Assembly (NCBI GenBank): GCA_032622095.1
Contig: CP136062.1
Span: forward strand, 228,672,578 to 228,736,577
Reading direction: 5' to 3'
Source: Siphonodentalium dalli
Taxonomy: Eukaryota > Mollusca > Scaphopoda > Gadilida > Siphonodentaliidae
DNA length: 64,000 nucleotides
The translations under genes were made by a program, and so were the position numbers. The notes beneath the pieces were generated by a model. The model had not been told where the DNA came from. It did not search any database and worked only from the letters and a program-made list of their open reading frames with translations. Within the stretch, counting starts at the first letter, position 1. Each line of letters opens with the position of its first letter. Of the stretch, positions 47,466 to 59,332 are shown one piece after another.

Positions 47466-48654
47466 GATGATAGCAATAAGTTCATATGGTTCATGAGCTC
47501 CGATGACACCTCCGTAATGAGGTAGGTCCCTAATTCTGACTGACACTCCAGCAAGCAAAGCTTGAATAAAAAACATTACCTTGGCATACACATGCTGCAA
47601 ACCTTTATTATTTTATAAATTGTTTCCTCATAAATATATATGTTATTAGCAATAGGCAACGATTTTTTTCAAAACCCTTTTCCAGATATTCAGATGCAGT
47701 TATAGCAGCTTTAGGTCGTTAGGAATATGAAACAAAGTCAGTAGTAATGGCAGTGTTTGAAAAAATTGACGTTTATTTCAAATAATTGGACTGGGGTCAG
47801 GGGGTCGACAATTCGCAGTTTTTGAGGAATGGCAAAATTCTGACAACGCAGCATAACGGCAAAGTTTTCGAATTCTTATGGGAAACCTATATGTTGTTCT
47901 CATCGGGAACGATCAATCTACATAATCAATGAAGAAAATTTTGATCAAAATCCAAGTATACCCCCATCAAAAAGATGAATTTTTTCTCTTCTTTTTTTCA
48001 AGTATGTTGACAATATACTATAAAAACTTTTGGTATTTATGTGTGTTATTTCTATTATCAGACACTATTGAATACATTTTGATAAAAAAAATTGAGACTT
48101 TTGTGTCGAATACGTGAAAATATTTCTTGATAACCAAACTATACCCCCTACCAAATGTTTTAAAAAGCTATTTTTTTTCAACATTATGGAGCTATTCACG
48201 CAAAATACTACCTAACCTGCAGCAAAACTGTATATAGGTTTCATTGTCAGCCATTGGTGTATCGATATGAGAGCTGATATTTTATTTTTTTTCAAATAAT
48301 TCTTAGAAAATGGACAAAATATGAGTGTCAACCTTCACAAAGTTCATGAGCCAAACTATTTTCAAGCGTATGACATAACTATATCTCAATTAATGTTGGA
48401 GGCATTGTTTTATGTAAACATTGCAACATGATAAAGTATGGTTTGAAATAACTGGTTAAGTGGATAAACAAACCAGTACCCACCCATTCGCAACAAAATA
48501 TCATGTTATGGTCATTATGAGGCCATTATGATACGATTAATGATACTTTATGATGGCATGGTGGTAAAATATGCCCAAGAAGCTATTCTAACCACTCATT
48601 CGTACAGATCGACTAGTATCAGCACAAAATATTATTTTGCGCCATCATTCAAAC
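47466..48654. other. unassigned sequence
   Basis: AT-rich, possibly LINE 3' flank at the start. No poly-A tail or repeat defined. Confidence 0.35.
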
Positions 48655-49345
48655 GGGAACGGGCCTACATGCCACCGAGACAACCCGCCCCTCTGCTATT
48701 TTCAGTGCGGGTTGTCCCGATAAATAAGGGTGGGTTGTCCGGAAATTGTTAATAGTGATTATGTTCTTTGATGATATATTATTAAAGATTTTGACCAACA
48801 AAACATGTGTTTATTCATTAATTATGTCAAAGCATTTTGCTTGTTGTCCAATTAATCCTCTTCACAAATCTCCATATTTCTACATGTATATTGTGTCTAT
48901 GTTATATGTTTGATTGAGGTGAGTATACAAACAGCCTTTGAATGATGCTGACGGAACTGGGTATATTATCTCTTGAGTGTGGGTTATCTTCATTCTGCAA
49001 GCATGTTGCCTTGCATTCACTGCGATTTGGAGGTGCGAGACGAAAGAAGAGACCAGCACAATGCACTGGCAGACATCCAGCAGCAGCCCCAAATTAATCA
49101 TTGTTCGTTTGTTAAACTTATTAAATTTTGTTTTTAATCTTCGTTCACGTTCATATTCATATTAGCCTATATACCGTTTTGTGTTGTCCATGTTGTTACA
49201 TCAAATAAAAACCTATAAAGAACAACCTGGCAAGTTTCTTTAAACAAACATCTCATAATCCCGTCACACGTCCCAATTAGCCACTAATTACCGCTAAGTG
49301 ATTTTATGGGGCGGGTTGTCTCAGGGGCGGGTAGTCACGGCCCCA
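48655..49345. mobile_element. putative TIR-bounded element (GAGACAACCCGCCCC ends)
   Basis: GAGACAACCCGCCCCT at 48677 and its complement near 49308-49322 face each other. Both lie beside a GGGCC block, and extra GGGTTGTC words follow the left end. The length is about 690 bp. Termini and target duplication are not certain. Confidence 0.5.
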
Positions 49346-51563
49346 TTCAAACATGTGTCCAAGATGTTTTGCTTCAACCCGAATACCAGTCAACTTGGGG
49401 TATGAATCCTGCGTACGGCTTCAAAACACCCTGAATCCCGCATACCGAAGGGGCGGGGGGTGGGGGGTGGGGTGATACCTTCATGTATTACACCACATGT
49501 ATCGTATGTCATACATGTAGGCCTAATTCAATTGTTGACTGAATTTTTTATTTTTAAGCAAGTTAAATTTCAAGTTAAAATATCATTAATTATGGCATAA
49601 TACACAATAAAGTGGCTAAGATAAATCAGATCTTCTCAATCAACCAATTTCATTCAAATAAAGGCAAAATGGTCAGCAGAATACATTACTATTCACTTCA
49701 AATACATTTGTTTACGTACGATCATTAATATGTTCATGGTGCCGCCATGTTTTAATCATGTGACTACATTAGCTGGTAATACTACAAATAGAGTGATCTC
49801 CCCATGGCATTTAAAAACATATTTTTTCCTTTGAACCCAGGACCACCGCGACGATCGAAATACGGCTTTTTATTGCTAACTTTTTACTTTTTAACTTACC
49901 AGTGAGCAATGAAGCGTAATCGATAGCAATCTGGTCAGAAAGTTTCAAATTCGGAGTATTTTCACGATTTCAACAAAAATATTTTCACAAATATTTTCGC
50001 GGCTTTTTAGTTTGGTAAACAAAGGATATTCTATCGCTGCCGAATTGTGCTATTTTTATTGGAAAAGGACACGTAATTGCTTAAAATAGCGGTGTTTACA
50101 ATTACCTTCAGTCACGAGACTCTGGAGATTTCCTGTGATGTCATCATTTACCGACTTCCGGAAATACGCGAGTTATCGTTCTTGTTCGGGGTTGCCTATT
50201 GCTACTGGTATAGGCCTAATTCAAAGGTCAACAATTGGGATTTGTTCAACTGAACTACATGTAAATTTTATATCGATAGTTTGGTTGCTCTCATATTGTG
50301 AACTTATGATGATGATGAAGATGATGATATGGTGGTGATGGTGAAGAAGAGTTTGTAGACGACAAAAGGAATCAAAAGCAATTTTATATTGCCAAGCTAA
50401 ATTTTACATGTCGCCATATATGACGTCAAAGAATCGCGCAAATTATTTTATTGTGTCAATAGATGCGACTGGATCTGGACAGTATATTAGAGTCCAAAAT
50501 TCCAAATTGAATCAGTCATGTGATGACAGAGGGGTGAGTTTATGTACTCCGATCACACAAGTCCCACGCATAAAAGCCATATCACAAACTATATATGACT
50601 GGAAGTCTAAAATAATTCAGGAACCCTCAATGTAGACTGTCATAAATTTATGTAATGTTTTTTAAAGAAATGTGATTGATATTTACAAGAATGTCGAGAT
50701 TCTGGATTTTTTTCTGGGACGCTGACCCATGCAGCTAGGATATTCCAAATTCGAAGTTGGACAATGGATACCCCTTCCCAAGTTGTGGAAAAGAAACATA
50801 AAACTGATCATTTCAAATTTCAAAACAAACAATCTCATATATAGCATATAATTGCTTGAAATCTAGAGCCAGCCGTCAAAGCCACCTCGCCTATTTAACG
50901 ATCGACATGAGGATATTTGGATCAATTCCAAGTCACCTCGCCATATCGCTGCATGGCATGAGGATCTTTTCAGAGCTGAGCTCCATTTTTTATATGAGAT
51001 TGTGAAATTCAAAGTTTAAATCATCAGATCATGCAACTTTATGAGATCAGGGGACCAAAAATTTTCCTAAAAAGATTTCACCAATGCTATGTTCATCACA
51101 TATTTCAGTTTTGCATGGCTGAATCCAGCTTTTGTCAAAATAAATTGTTCTGAAAAAAATCTAGAAAAACAATTGCCGTACCGGTACATGTGAATATGAC
51201 ACCCAATTTAAAGGTACGTTTAGGGATGTGACAAAACAACGTCATGACATTGTGATTTTCTGTCAATAAAAGTGTTCCTACTTTTGGCTGGTTAACATTT
51301 GTGCTGTATATTCAAAACACTGGCATAATATGAATAATCGTTATTGTGTGTTGGACTTATTTAATTTGTTTATGCCTATAAATGAAAATTATAGTAAAGT
51401 GATGTGAAACGCTTGGGTAGGGTGATCAAATATAAATGTTGAATAATTTTGCTGAAAGTAGTTAGTTTTACAAATATTATATTCAATTTGACAACACGCA
51501 TTGTCATTCTTACATATTAATTTAATTCAGTGACTGTCGATGCCAAACTTGTTTTCCTTAACT
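49346..51563. other. unassigned sequence with GAT-rich simple repeat
   Basis: A G-rich run near 49450 and a GATGAT/GGTGAT run at about 50306-50350. A plus frame at 50408-50635 is followed internally by a donor-like GGTGAGT, but is otherwise unsupported. The phrase 'cacctcgcc' with 'catgaggat' is repeated near 50880-50970. Confidence 0.35.
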
Positions 51564-51790
51564 TTATCGCCGAAAGTTGCATCCCGAATCGAGATGTAAA
51601 TATTTACAATTCAGCGTAGTTCAGACATTGTTTTCTATAGAGTGGTACCGACAATTTGCTTGAAATGTTCAACAATATTCGTAGAATGCTACATTCCCCC
51701 TGTTGGCATAGCGCCTGACTACTAACTCATCATTTTCATGTACCGTGCGGTACCGGAACAAGTCCATAATACATGTATACATGTCGTTAA
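51564..51790 (+). mobile_element. family H host repeat, uninterrupted copy
   Basis: TTATCGCCGAAAGTTGCATC, 'gagatgtaaatatttacaa', 'atagagtggtacc', GAATGCTACATTCCCC and 'tggcatagcgcctga' run without a break. This copy shows the empty form of the sites occupied at 13021 and 61666. Confidence 0.85.
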
Positions 51791-52525
51791 TGCCTTTTTT
51801 TACTGATAAACAGTACCTATTCCCAGAGATATGAGTGAAATGGGTCAAAGTTCAATTTCAGTCTTTAAATTCATTATGAAGGAGCGATAGAAAATTGCTG
51901 GCACCAAATACATAATAATTCTATGATAATATTCTTAAGTTTTATATATCCGTATCAGCAAAATTTAAAGAAATTCTATGGCCAGTATGGCTGATTGGGT
52001 CGTTGTCATAATGTTTTATACATATGCACACCGTGTGCATTTCTATATACACAAATGCACCAGTTACGCGTAGTGTCACCTGACAGTGTAATTTTCGTAG
52101 CGTTTTCTACATAAATGCACACGTGTTTATATTTTTTGCAAGGTCATTTTCTTCCATTCATCGATCAAACAACCATGCAGTTCTTTCAGTCCCTGTTTAA
52201 TACGTAACCAGTAGGCCTACTATAAGATCAATATGCGACCGATGGTCAATTTTTTGCGGTTTCGTCATTGTGATGCCTTTATCAAAACTACGGAAAAAAA
52301 TATAGTCTGAATTGAAGCAGACGGCAATTATTTACGGCAACATTTCATTCTCACGCCGACTGAGACTGGTGTGTCCATTAGCGTCAGTATGGATGCCTAC
52401 ATATAATTTTAGGCACCCTGTTTTTTAAGACACATAAAAATAACCCTGTCTTAAGGCTTAAGTTAATGGCCTTATTTACTAATTTAGTTATTAAGTCTTA
52501 GAAAATTAAATTGTGACATCGCCAC
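51791..52525. other. unassigned sequence
   Basis: A duplicated word 'atgcacac' with 'gtgtgcattt' near 52025-52130. No gene seen. Confidence 0.3.
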
Positions 52526-52840
52526 AGGAATCAGGGAGCTAAATGTGTTCTAGAGTCGGGGAGCGAGTACACCGTGGAACCCTAAAGGTGAAGGTAACTG
52601 AAGAATGACCTTCACCTGATACATGCGACACGTTGTTAAAGGATGACATCGCGTTTATTTGATTTGTACATAATATCTAAATAATTTAAACTGGTAAATG
52701 AATGGGGGAATGGATTTTTGTGAGCGGGAAATTTATTTAACTAGCTGCTGTAGTTCTGGATTTTTCCAGATCAAATTTGGTTGTGGGATAGCCCCGTCGT
52801 ACACTTGGGGATTTATTTTTAAAAGTAAACACATGACCTA
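52526..52840 (+). repeat. 315-bp direct repeat, copy 1
   Basis: AGGAATCAGGGAGCTAAATG to 'aaacacatgaccta'. It matches 53362-53671 with four substitutions and one 5-base indel by my count. The starts are 836 bases apart. Confidence 0.95.
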
Positions 52841-53361
52841 ATGTCGTGCAAAACTGTCATGGCAGGTTTGTTAAACAGACATTATGCCCTGCCATCTGGT
52901 CAAATGTCATGCCTGAGATTGTGGCTGATGTTGTATGATTATGTTTAGATATTTAAATTGACTTATAGTTGCTTTATTATGCTATTAAAGTATTTTTTAT
53001 TTAAATTTTCTGTTAATTTTTGTAAATGTTTATTATAAATTGACAAATTTTGCATGAAAAGGGTTTAAAATTGGACAAGTTATCCCGCTCAAAATGTATA
53101 TTAACATATCCTCTTCAATTTAGTAATAGTATGGTATATAAGGGCATTCTTCAGTTATACGAGATGCATCAGCTAGTAAAATTGAAAAACAAATCTAAAT
53201 TTTTTGGCTTTATTTTGAGGATTGACACTAATTTTCAGGATGCCTCATATTGGAAAAATAAACAACTACTGCTCGATATAATCCATTTTTTATTTCAGTA
53301 AGGTCTATATTTTGATAAAATACTATAAGAAACGCTGTGTTTCACACATATACATATATAT
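52841..53361. other. spacer between the 315-bp repeats
   Basis: AT-rich with an 83-codon plus frame (53050-53301) of no recognised family. No retrotransposon motif seen. Confidence 0.4.
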
Positions 53362-53671
53362 AGGAATCAGGGAGCTAAATGTGTTCTAGAGTCGGGGAGC
53401 GAGTACACAGTGGAACCCTAAAGGTGAAGGTAACTGAAGAATGACCTTCACCTGATACATGCGAGACGTTGTTAAAGGATGACGTTTATTTGATTTGTAC
53501 ATAATATCTAAATAATTTAAACTGGTGAATGAATGGGGGAATGGATTTTTGTGAGCGGGAAATTTATTTAACTAGCTGCTGTAGTTCTGGATTTTTCCAG
53601 ATCAAATTTGGCTGTGGGATAGCCCCGTCGTACACTTGGGGATTTATTTTTAAAAGTAAACACATGACCTA
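53362..53671 (+). repeat. 315-bp direct repeat, copy 2
   Basis: Lacks five bases after 'ggatgac' relative to copy 1. The 114-codon frame over it (53529-53873) exists only partly in copy 1 and is not a recognised protein. Confidence 0.95.
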
Positions 53672-54794
53672 TGATATTTCTTGCATTTTCGTGATCAACT
53701 GGTGTCAATCTAGCTGGGTAAACATCACTGGTATGGCCTGCAGGCTTCAATTCAGTGAATTTGGCGGAAACGTTAACACTGTCGCCTATGGGAAACCATT
53801 TAGTTCAGTGATTCCCACAGGGCATCGTCCCAGGTTAATACTGTGTCGGTGCACTGGTGACTGCGGTAACTAAATGGTACTGCCTACTGGTAGACTGGTA
53901 GTAGCGGTAGAAAAAATTTGGATTTTTCAGATGTGTAAATGGCCATATCTATTGAATGGGTTGCTCAATTGTTATAAAACTTTTTAAAAGGTGTGTCTTT
54001 TTAAAGTAAATTTATTTTCCTATCAGTATCACACATCCATGTATCTTCATATTTTGTGAAGTTTTATCATTTCTGTCACGTACACCACGATGCCGTGTAT
54101 CACACTGCTTGATTATGTCGACGATAATGATATTACTTTATTAGAATTTAGACGATGATGAATGATGACTCAGATGAGGATGAAATGAAACAAAAAAAGG
54201 TTGTTGACAAAAAAAAAATCGGAATCGACAAATCTCCCGCCAAGGTGAAGGTCAATGACTGAATCGGTGAATAAGGAGTATATAATAAGTTGGAATTACG
54301 GAATTCGTTAACCTAGCCGAATCGAAATCGAAGGGTACACTTTCACTGTGATAGGTTTTGTGATCGGCACTAACACTTAAATTTTAACTGTGTTCTTGAA
54401 TGTCTGCCGCCAATCACTGGCATCAGCAGTTCGTTTTCAGTTCAGTTTAAATAATAAATTTCGTTGGGGCATTAAATATATCGTGAGAGTCAGATGATGA
54501 TGTGAATTATTAATTAAAAATCTAAAGTACAGGCCTGCCTAACCAAGAATGGGACGATTTATGTTGGTGTTTTCAATGAAATTCCACAACTAAATGAAAA
54601 ATGATGAACCCAAAACATTGCCGTGTTTCCTTTACCACGATTCCGACATGTCGACAATCTGTACTCACATGAAAATTCAACGATTCCCACGGATAAAGAA
54701 TATTTTATGCACTCATCAAGTTCAGACAAAATGGCGTTACTAAAATAATGACGTGCGCGAAAATGACGTTGCACATCGGCACGTGGTCACTGTA
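53672..54794. other. unassigned sequence
   Basis: GATGA-rich patch near 54150. No gene or repeat recognised. Confidence 0.35.
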
Positions 54795-54796
54795 TA

Positions 54797-54952
54797 CTCA
54801 AAAAAGTGTAGATATCTTAGATGTGTACACTTAATTTGTGTATATCTCAATCGCTTCCCTGTCAGGCTATAGCAAAACTACTCTTTGTATGAGTAATAAT
54901 AATTCCTACTCTTTAACAAAGTAGGAATAAGTACTCTATGTTTTGTTCAGTG
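54797..54952. mobile_element. short family D element
   Basis: Left CTCAAAAAAGTGTAG after TA; right, on minus, CACTGAACAAAACATAGAGT before TA at 54953-54954. The interior has GAGTA and TACTCTTT words. The right flank 'cccctttaa' equals the family G terminus. Confidence 0.65.
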
Positions 54953-55250
54953 TACCCCTTTAAACGAATCGATATCACAGTTTACACCCGTTCGCATCCA
55001 GTTGGCTAAATCACGTTTCACTCTACCATTTGGTTGTTGTTTGGTAATGCGGTTACACGATTGCCCATGTGAAATTGGGGAACTCTCAAGTATTTCTGGG
55101 CAATACAAGATTTTCCGAAGTTTCGGTAAACAAGTACACGTATTAGGAATATAAATGTGTTTTATGTAGACATTTGGAACGTGTTCCGAAATTATGTTGT
55201 TCTATTGAGCAATGAGCATAGCGTTTGGTCGCGCAATAGCCAGTTCTATT

Positions 55251-56005
55251 CTAAAGCATAATTGATGAGTAGTATATCCCATAGAAACTGTTCAGACAAC
55301 CATATGTTAAATCATCATTGATGAGTTGTTATCCCATAGGAAATGTTCAGATAATAAGTTTAACCCTTTATGTTCACAATTTGTTAACCCTTTCTCAACT
55401 AAAGCATCATTGATGAGTATAGAGTTATATCATAGCAAATGTTCAGATTATACGTTTAACCCTTTCTATACTAAAGCATCATTGATGAGTTGTTATCCCT
55501 TAGGAAATGTAAAGATAATAAGTTTAACCATTTATGTTAATATAATAAGTTTAACCCTTTCTATACTAAAGCTTCATTGATGAGTATAGAGTTATCCCGC
55601 AGGAAATGTTCAGATAAATAAGTTTAATCATTTCTATACTTAAGCACCATTGTTGAGTTATTATCCCATAGGAAATATTCAGATAATAAGTTAAAACCTT
55701 TATGTTCAGATAATAAGTTTAACCCTTACTATACTAAAGCATCAACGATGAGAATATAGTTATCACAAAACGAAATGTTCATATAATAAGTGTAACCCTT
55801 TATATACTAAAGCGTCATTGGTGATAAAGTTATCCCATAGGAACTGTTCAGATAATAAGTTTAATCCTTTCTATTCCACATAATCATCGACGATTAGTTA
55901 TCCCATAGGAAGTGTTCATATAATAATTAAGTTTAACCCTTTCTATACTAACACATCATTGATGATTTGTTATCCCATAGGGATTGTTCAGATACTATTT
56001 TCAAC
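55251..56005 (+). repeat. 68-bp tandem repeat, block 1, irregular
   Basis: The unit 'agcatcattgatgagtagtt', 'atcccataggaaatgttcag', 'ataataagtttaaccctttc', 'tatactaa' is repeated about eleven times with deletions and partial units. The same repeat resumes at 58766. Confidence 0.93.
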
Positions 56006-56066
56006 GCTGGACCGACCACTGTCATCATGCTTATTTTGTAATTTAATCTAACATTTTTTTATTTAA

Positions 56067-56445
56067 CCCTTTACCCAACAGAACGGCCCTGTGCCAATGC
56101 ATTCTCTTATATATGCGAGTCGACCATAGGTCACCTCGCATATATAAGAGAATGCATTGGCTTAACACATTAAAAATTATAAAATTGTTAAAGAATGTAA
56201 GAAAAAATGGTAAAAAGTGTTAAAAATGGCCAATGCATTCTCTTATATATGCGAGGCGACCTATGGTCGACTCGCATATATAAGAGAATGCATTGGCACA
56301 GGGCATAACTGTAACCATCACATGTGGTCAATGAGCTGGTTCCAATGATATCCTAATTTGTATGGTTTTATTGAGACAGACCCAAGATAATTTACGCTGT
56401 TGCAGCTTTATTTGGCCGTTTTTGGCCGGTTTGTTGGGTAAAGGG
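56067..56445. mobile_element. family B TTAA element, copy 2
   Basis: CCCTTTACCCAACA ends with TTAA at 56063-56066 and 56446-56449. Hairpins lie at 56093-56161 (one base changed, 'ggtcacctc') and 56229-56297. It lies just after the 68-bp array. Confidence 0.93.
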
Positions 56446-56601
56446 TTAAGTTGTTAGTCCATTACAATTCATTATGGCTTGATCTAGCCATTTTTCAATT
56501 TTATTGGACAGCTCGGTATTGTAACCGACAAAAGTCTTAAATAAAACAACAAGGAGTTATTTTCTCACATTCAGTGTACGTGATGGTAGTGTTCAATCCA
56601 G

Positions 56602-56755
56602 TGTGGAACCTCGGTGGCTCAATCGGTAAGGGGGTACAACTACTCCAAGTCGTTTCGACCTCCAGCGCTGTCGATGAGGAATCAAATCCACGTGATTCCA
56701 TGATGGACTTTGTAACTCGAAATCGTTACCTGTTATATACTCACCGGTGGCCGGG
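56602..56755 (+). mobile_element. SINE head, truncated
   Basis: A box TGGCTCAATCGGTAAGGG at 56615 and B box AATCAAATCC at 56680. It continues 'actttgtaactcgaaatcgtta' and stops at 'caccggtggccgggg' in a G run before the next copy. Confidence 0.8.
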
Positions 56756-56767
56756 GAGGGGGGGGGG

Positions 56768-57078
56768 GGCTCGGTGGCTCAATCGGTTAGGGGTACCACT
56801 CCAAGCCGCTTCGCCCTCCAGCGCTGGCGATAAGGGTTCAAATCCACATGTTTCCATCGTGGACTTTGTAACTCGAAATCGTTATCTGGTGGAGTTGCCA
56901 GTTACTCGCCGATGGCCGGTGGTTTGCCGCACATGGTTGACGAGTTTATCAGCCATTGAAATCACTGTTAGATTAGTCGCAAGTGTGCGGATTTCCTCCA
57001 CTACTAAAACTGACAATGTCGTGATATGGCCTTAGTGGATATAGCGACAATAAACTCCAATCAATCAATCAATCAATC
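56768..57078 (+). mobile_element. tRNA-derived SINE, complete copy
   Basis: A box TGGCTCAATCGGTTAGGG at 56775 and B box GGTTCAAATCC at 56835 are canonical pol III promoter boxes. The body has 'ggccggtggtttgccgcac', 'atcactgttagattag' and 'aaactgacaatgtcgtgata'. The tail ends 'gacaataaactcc' plus repeated AATC. The tRNA part has a long insert between the boxes and would not fold as a working tRNA. Confidence 0.88.
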
Positions 57079-57079
57079 A

Positions 57080-57254
57080 CCGATGGCCGGTGGTTTCCGC
57101 ACGGGGTCGACGAGTTTATCAGCTATTGAAATCACTGTTAGATTAGCCCACATGTAAGTGTACCGAATTCCTCCACCATTAAAACTGACAATGTCGTGAT
57201 ATCGCCTTAGTTGCTGACAACAACATTGAACCCCAATCAATCAATCAATCAATC
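57080..57254 (+). mobile_element. SINE tail half, 5' truncated
   Basis: Repeats 'cgatggccggtggtttccgc', 'atcactgttagattag', 'aaactgacaatgtcgtgata' and another AATC tail. It is joined directly to the tail of the preceding copy. Confidence 0.85.
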
Positions 57255-57905
57255 CAGCTTTTCGGGGGGGACTGAACTATGCCTGGTCGTTTTATCTGGT
57301 GGTCCGAACATACACACTGTTATGTTTTAACTCGTTTCACTCGAACAAACATAAATGATTTATTGAATAATAACTACGAATTATATAAACGAAGTTTTAA
57401 TATGATTCAGGGTAACGATTTGCTTCACATGAACTGTGCACATCATATATATATAGTTATCATTAAATAACCACAAGACCTGTCATATATAAACATGTAT
57501 CATGCAATGAAATAAACTTTTGCAGTCTATGTTCTCGGATGTATTGATGATCAACTTTTTCAAAAGCCTATATAATCGAATAAGTATCTACGTTACGAAA
57601 TGTGGGTGGGACGGTGGGCCCAACCGTGCACATAAGAAGCTAAACGTGGAATGAACGCTAAAATCTTGTTTGCGTTCAAGCACGCTTTAGAACAATCGAG
57701 AAACTCGTGCTGAATCGAGTCAAGATCAACCAACGCTTATCACGTATGAACTACTATCGCCAATCACCCAGATATGCCCAATCGACCCCCCCCCCCGTTG
57801 ATCTAATATTTTCCATTAACACCCTGCTCTCCAAGTAATTCTTCGTTGAACTTCAATAAAGTAACATAGACGGATGTTGGGTGTTAATATGATAATATTC
57901 AAGGC
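57255..57905. other. unassigned sequence
   Basis: No gene or repeat recognised. Confidence 0.35.
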
Positions 57906-58066
57906 ATATAGAACGACCCCGGCATGATAGTAAGAAGACGGACGAAGCGAAGGATCGTGCAAATAGTCATGAAATGATATTCATATATAACGACCCCGGC
58001 ATGATAGTAAGAAGACGGACAAAGCGAAGGATCGTGCAAATAGTCATGAAATGATATTCATATATT
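57906..58066 (+). repeat. 77-bp tandem duplication
   Basis: AACGACCCCGGCATGATAGT with 'gaagacggac' and 'cgtgcaaatagtcatgaaat' starts at 57912 and 57989, nearly identical. Confidence 0.95.
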
Positions 58067-58310
58067 ACGTTCAATCATGTCTGGATCCTGGCCCGCAGAG
58101 ACAAATGACGTTTTGACGTCATGACGCCGTAACTGCCTTCGTCTAGCTAACAAAATGAAACTGATCTAATATGAACATATGCAGGACATATTCATAACAA
58201 CTTACTGTTTATAAATAAATACTTCAGTTGTCCATTTCAACATAAATTATCGGAAGTTGTGAAGTAGCAAATTCGTTTCATTGATGATTTCGCGATTTTG
58301 TGAAACCACA

Positions 58311-58450
58311 ACCGGAAGTCACGTGATTTTTTCGTGAAAAGTTGTGTCGCTAACAATTTCACCTTCAAGGTATATTGTATTGTATACGTGACGTCACAAG
58401 TATGTACGCGACCCGATCTCGGGCGCGCAAGCGCGCCGAGCGGGGTCGTT
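58311..58450. promoter_or_regulatory. candidate CpG-type promoter motif cluster
   Basis: Within 140 bases lie ACCGGAAGT (ETS-type, 58311), TCACGTGA (E-box, 58319), TGACGTCA (CRE, 58389) and a GC palindrome GGGCGCGCAAGCGCGCC, NRF1-like (58421). Another TGACGTCA lies at 58114. Such clusters mark metazoan housekeeping promoters. No exon is identified on either side, so the call is tentative. Confidence 0.35.
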
Positions 58451-58765
58451 AACATTTTCGATCGTTCGACCTTATTGTACTATACAGGGATCTTTGGGAG
58501 ACAAATGCGAAAATTCGAGCATGTGAATACAAATTGCGATTTATAACTAAGAAGATCACTTGGGATTTTTAGAGGGAAACTGAGAGACGAAACTTCGATA
58601 ACTGCGTGATTAAATTTATATTAGCACCGAGACACATGACCAGTATTGGCAATATATCAGGACGATTGCCATTAGAGTTGGGATATTATGTTGTTTTCAT
58701 TGACGTTTCGCTTGCGATTGATACCTTCTAACTGCCCTTGCCCCTATGGTAACAATCGAACAACT
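58451..58765. other. unassigned sequence
   Basis: Nothing recognised; would be downstream of the candidate promoter on plus. Confidence 0.3.
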
Positions 58766-59332
58766 ATGCTAATGCGCCATTGATGAGAAGTTATCCGATA
58801 GGAAATGTTCACATAACAAGTTTAACCCTTTCTATACCGAAGCGTCATTGATGAGTAGTTATCCCATAGGAAATGTTCAGACACTATGTTTAACCCTTTA
58901 TATACTAAAGCATCATTGATGAGTAGTTATGACATAGGAATTGTTCACATAACAATTATAACCCTATCTATACCAAAGCATCATTGATGAGTTGTTATCC
59001 CATAGGAAATATTAAGATAATAAGTTTAACCCGTTCTATACTAAAGGATCATTGATGAGTAGGTATCCCATAGCAAATATTCAGATAATACATTTAACAA
59101 TTGCTATACCAAAGCTTCATTGATAAGTAGTTATCCCAAATGAAATGTTCAGATAAACAGTTTTACACTTTCTATACTAACGCATCGTTGATGAGTAGTT
59201 ATCCCCTATGAAATGTTCAGATAATAAGTTTAACACTTTCTATACTAAAGCATCATCGATGAGTAGTTATCCCATTGGAAATGTTCAGATAATAAGTTTA
59301 AGACTTTCTATACTAAAGCATCTTCTGGCTAA
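58766..59332 (+). repeat. 68-bp tandem repeat, block 2
   Basis: About eight units of the same 68-bp repeat as 55251-56005, better preserved (unit starts at 58851 and 58919 are exactly 68 apart). Confidence 0.95.

Noticed and set aside
50408-50635. Possible exon with donor-like GGTGAGT
   Set aside because: No acceptor, homology or second exon. A single donor-like word is expected by chance.
52526-53671. LTR retrotransposon with 315-bp LTRs
   Set aside because: The repeats do not start TG and end CA, and there is no primer-binding site, polypurine tract or coding region in the 521-bp spacer.
56768-56850. Functional tRNA gene
   Set aside because: A and B boxes are good, but the body cannot form a normal cloverleaf and it continues into a SINE body and tail.
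56574-57035. 153-codon plus-strand frame, the longest in the window
   Set aside because: It runs through two SINE heads and their pol III boxes. Repeated phrases in the translation come from the two SINE copies.
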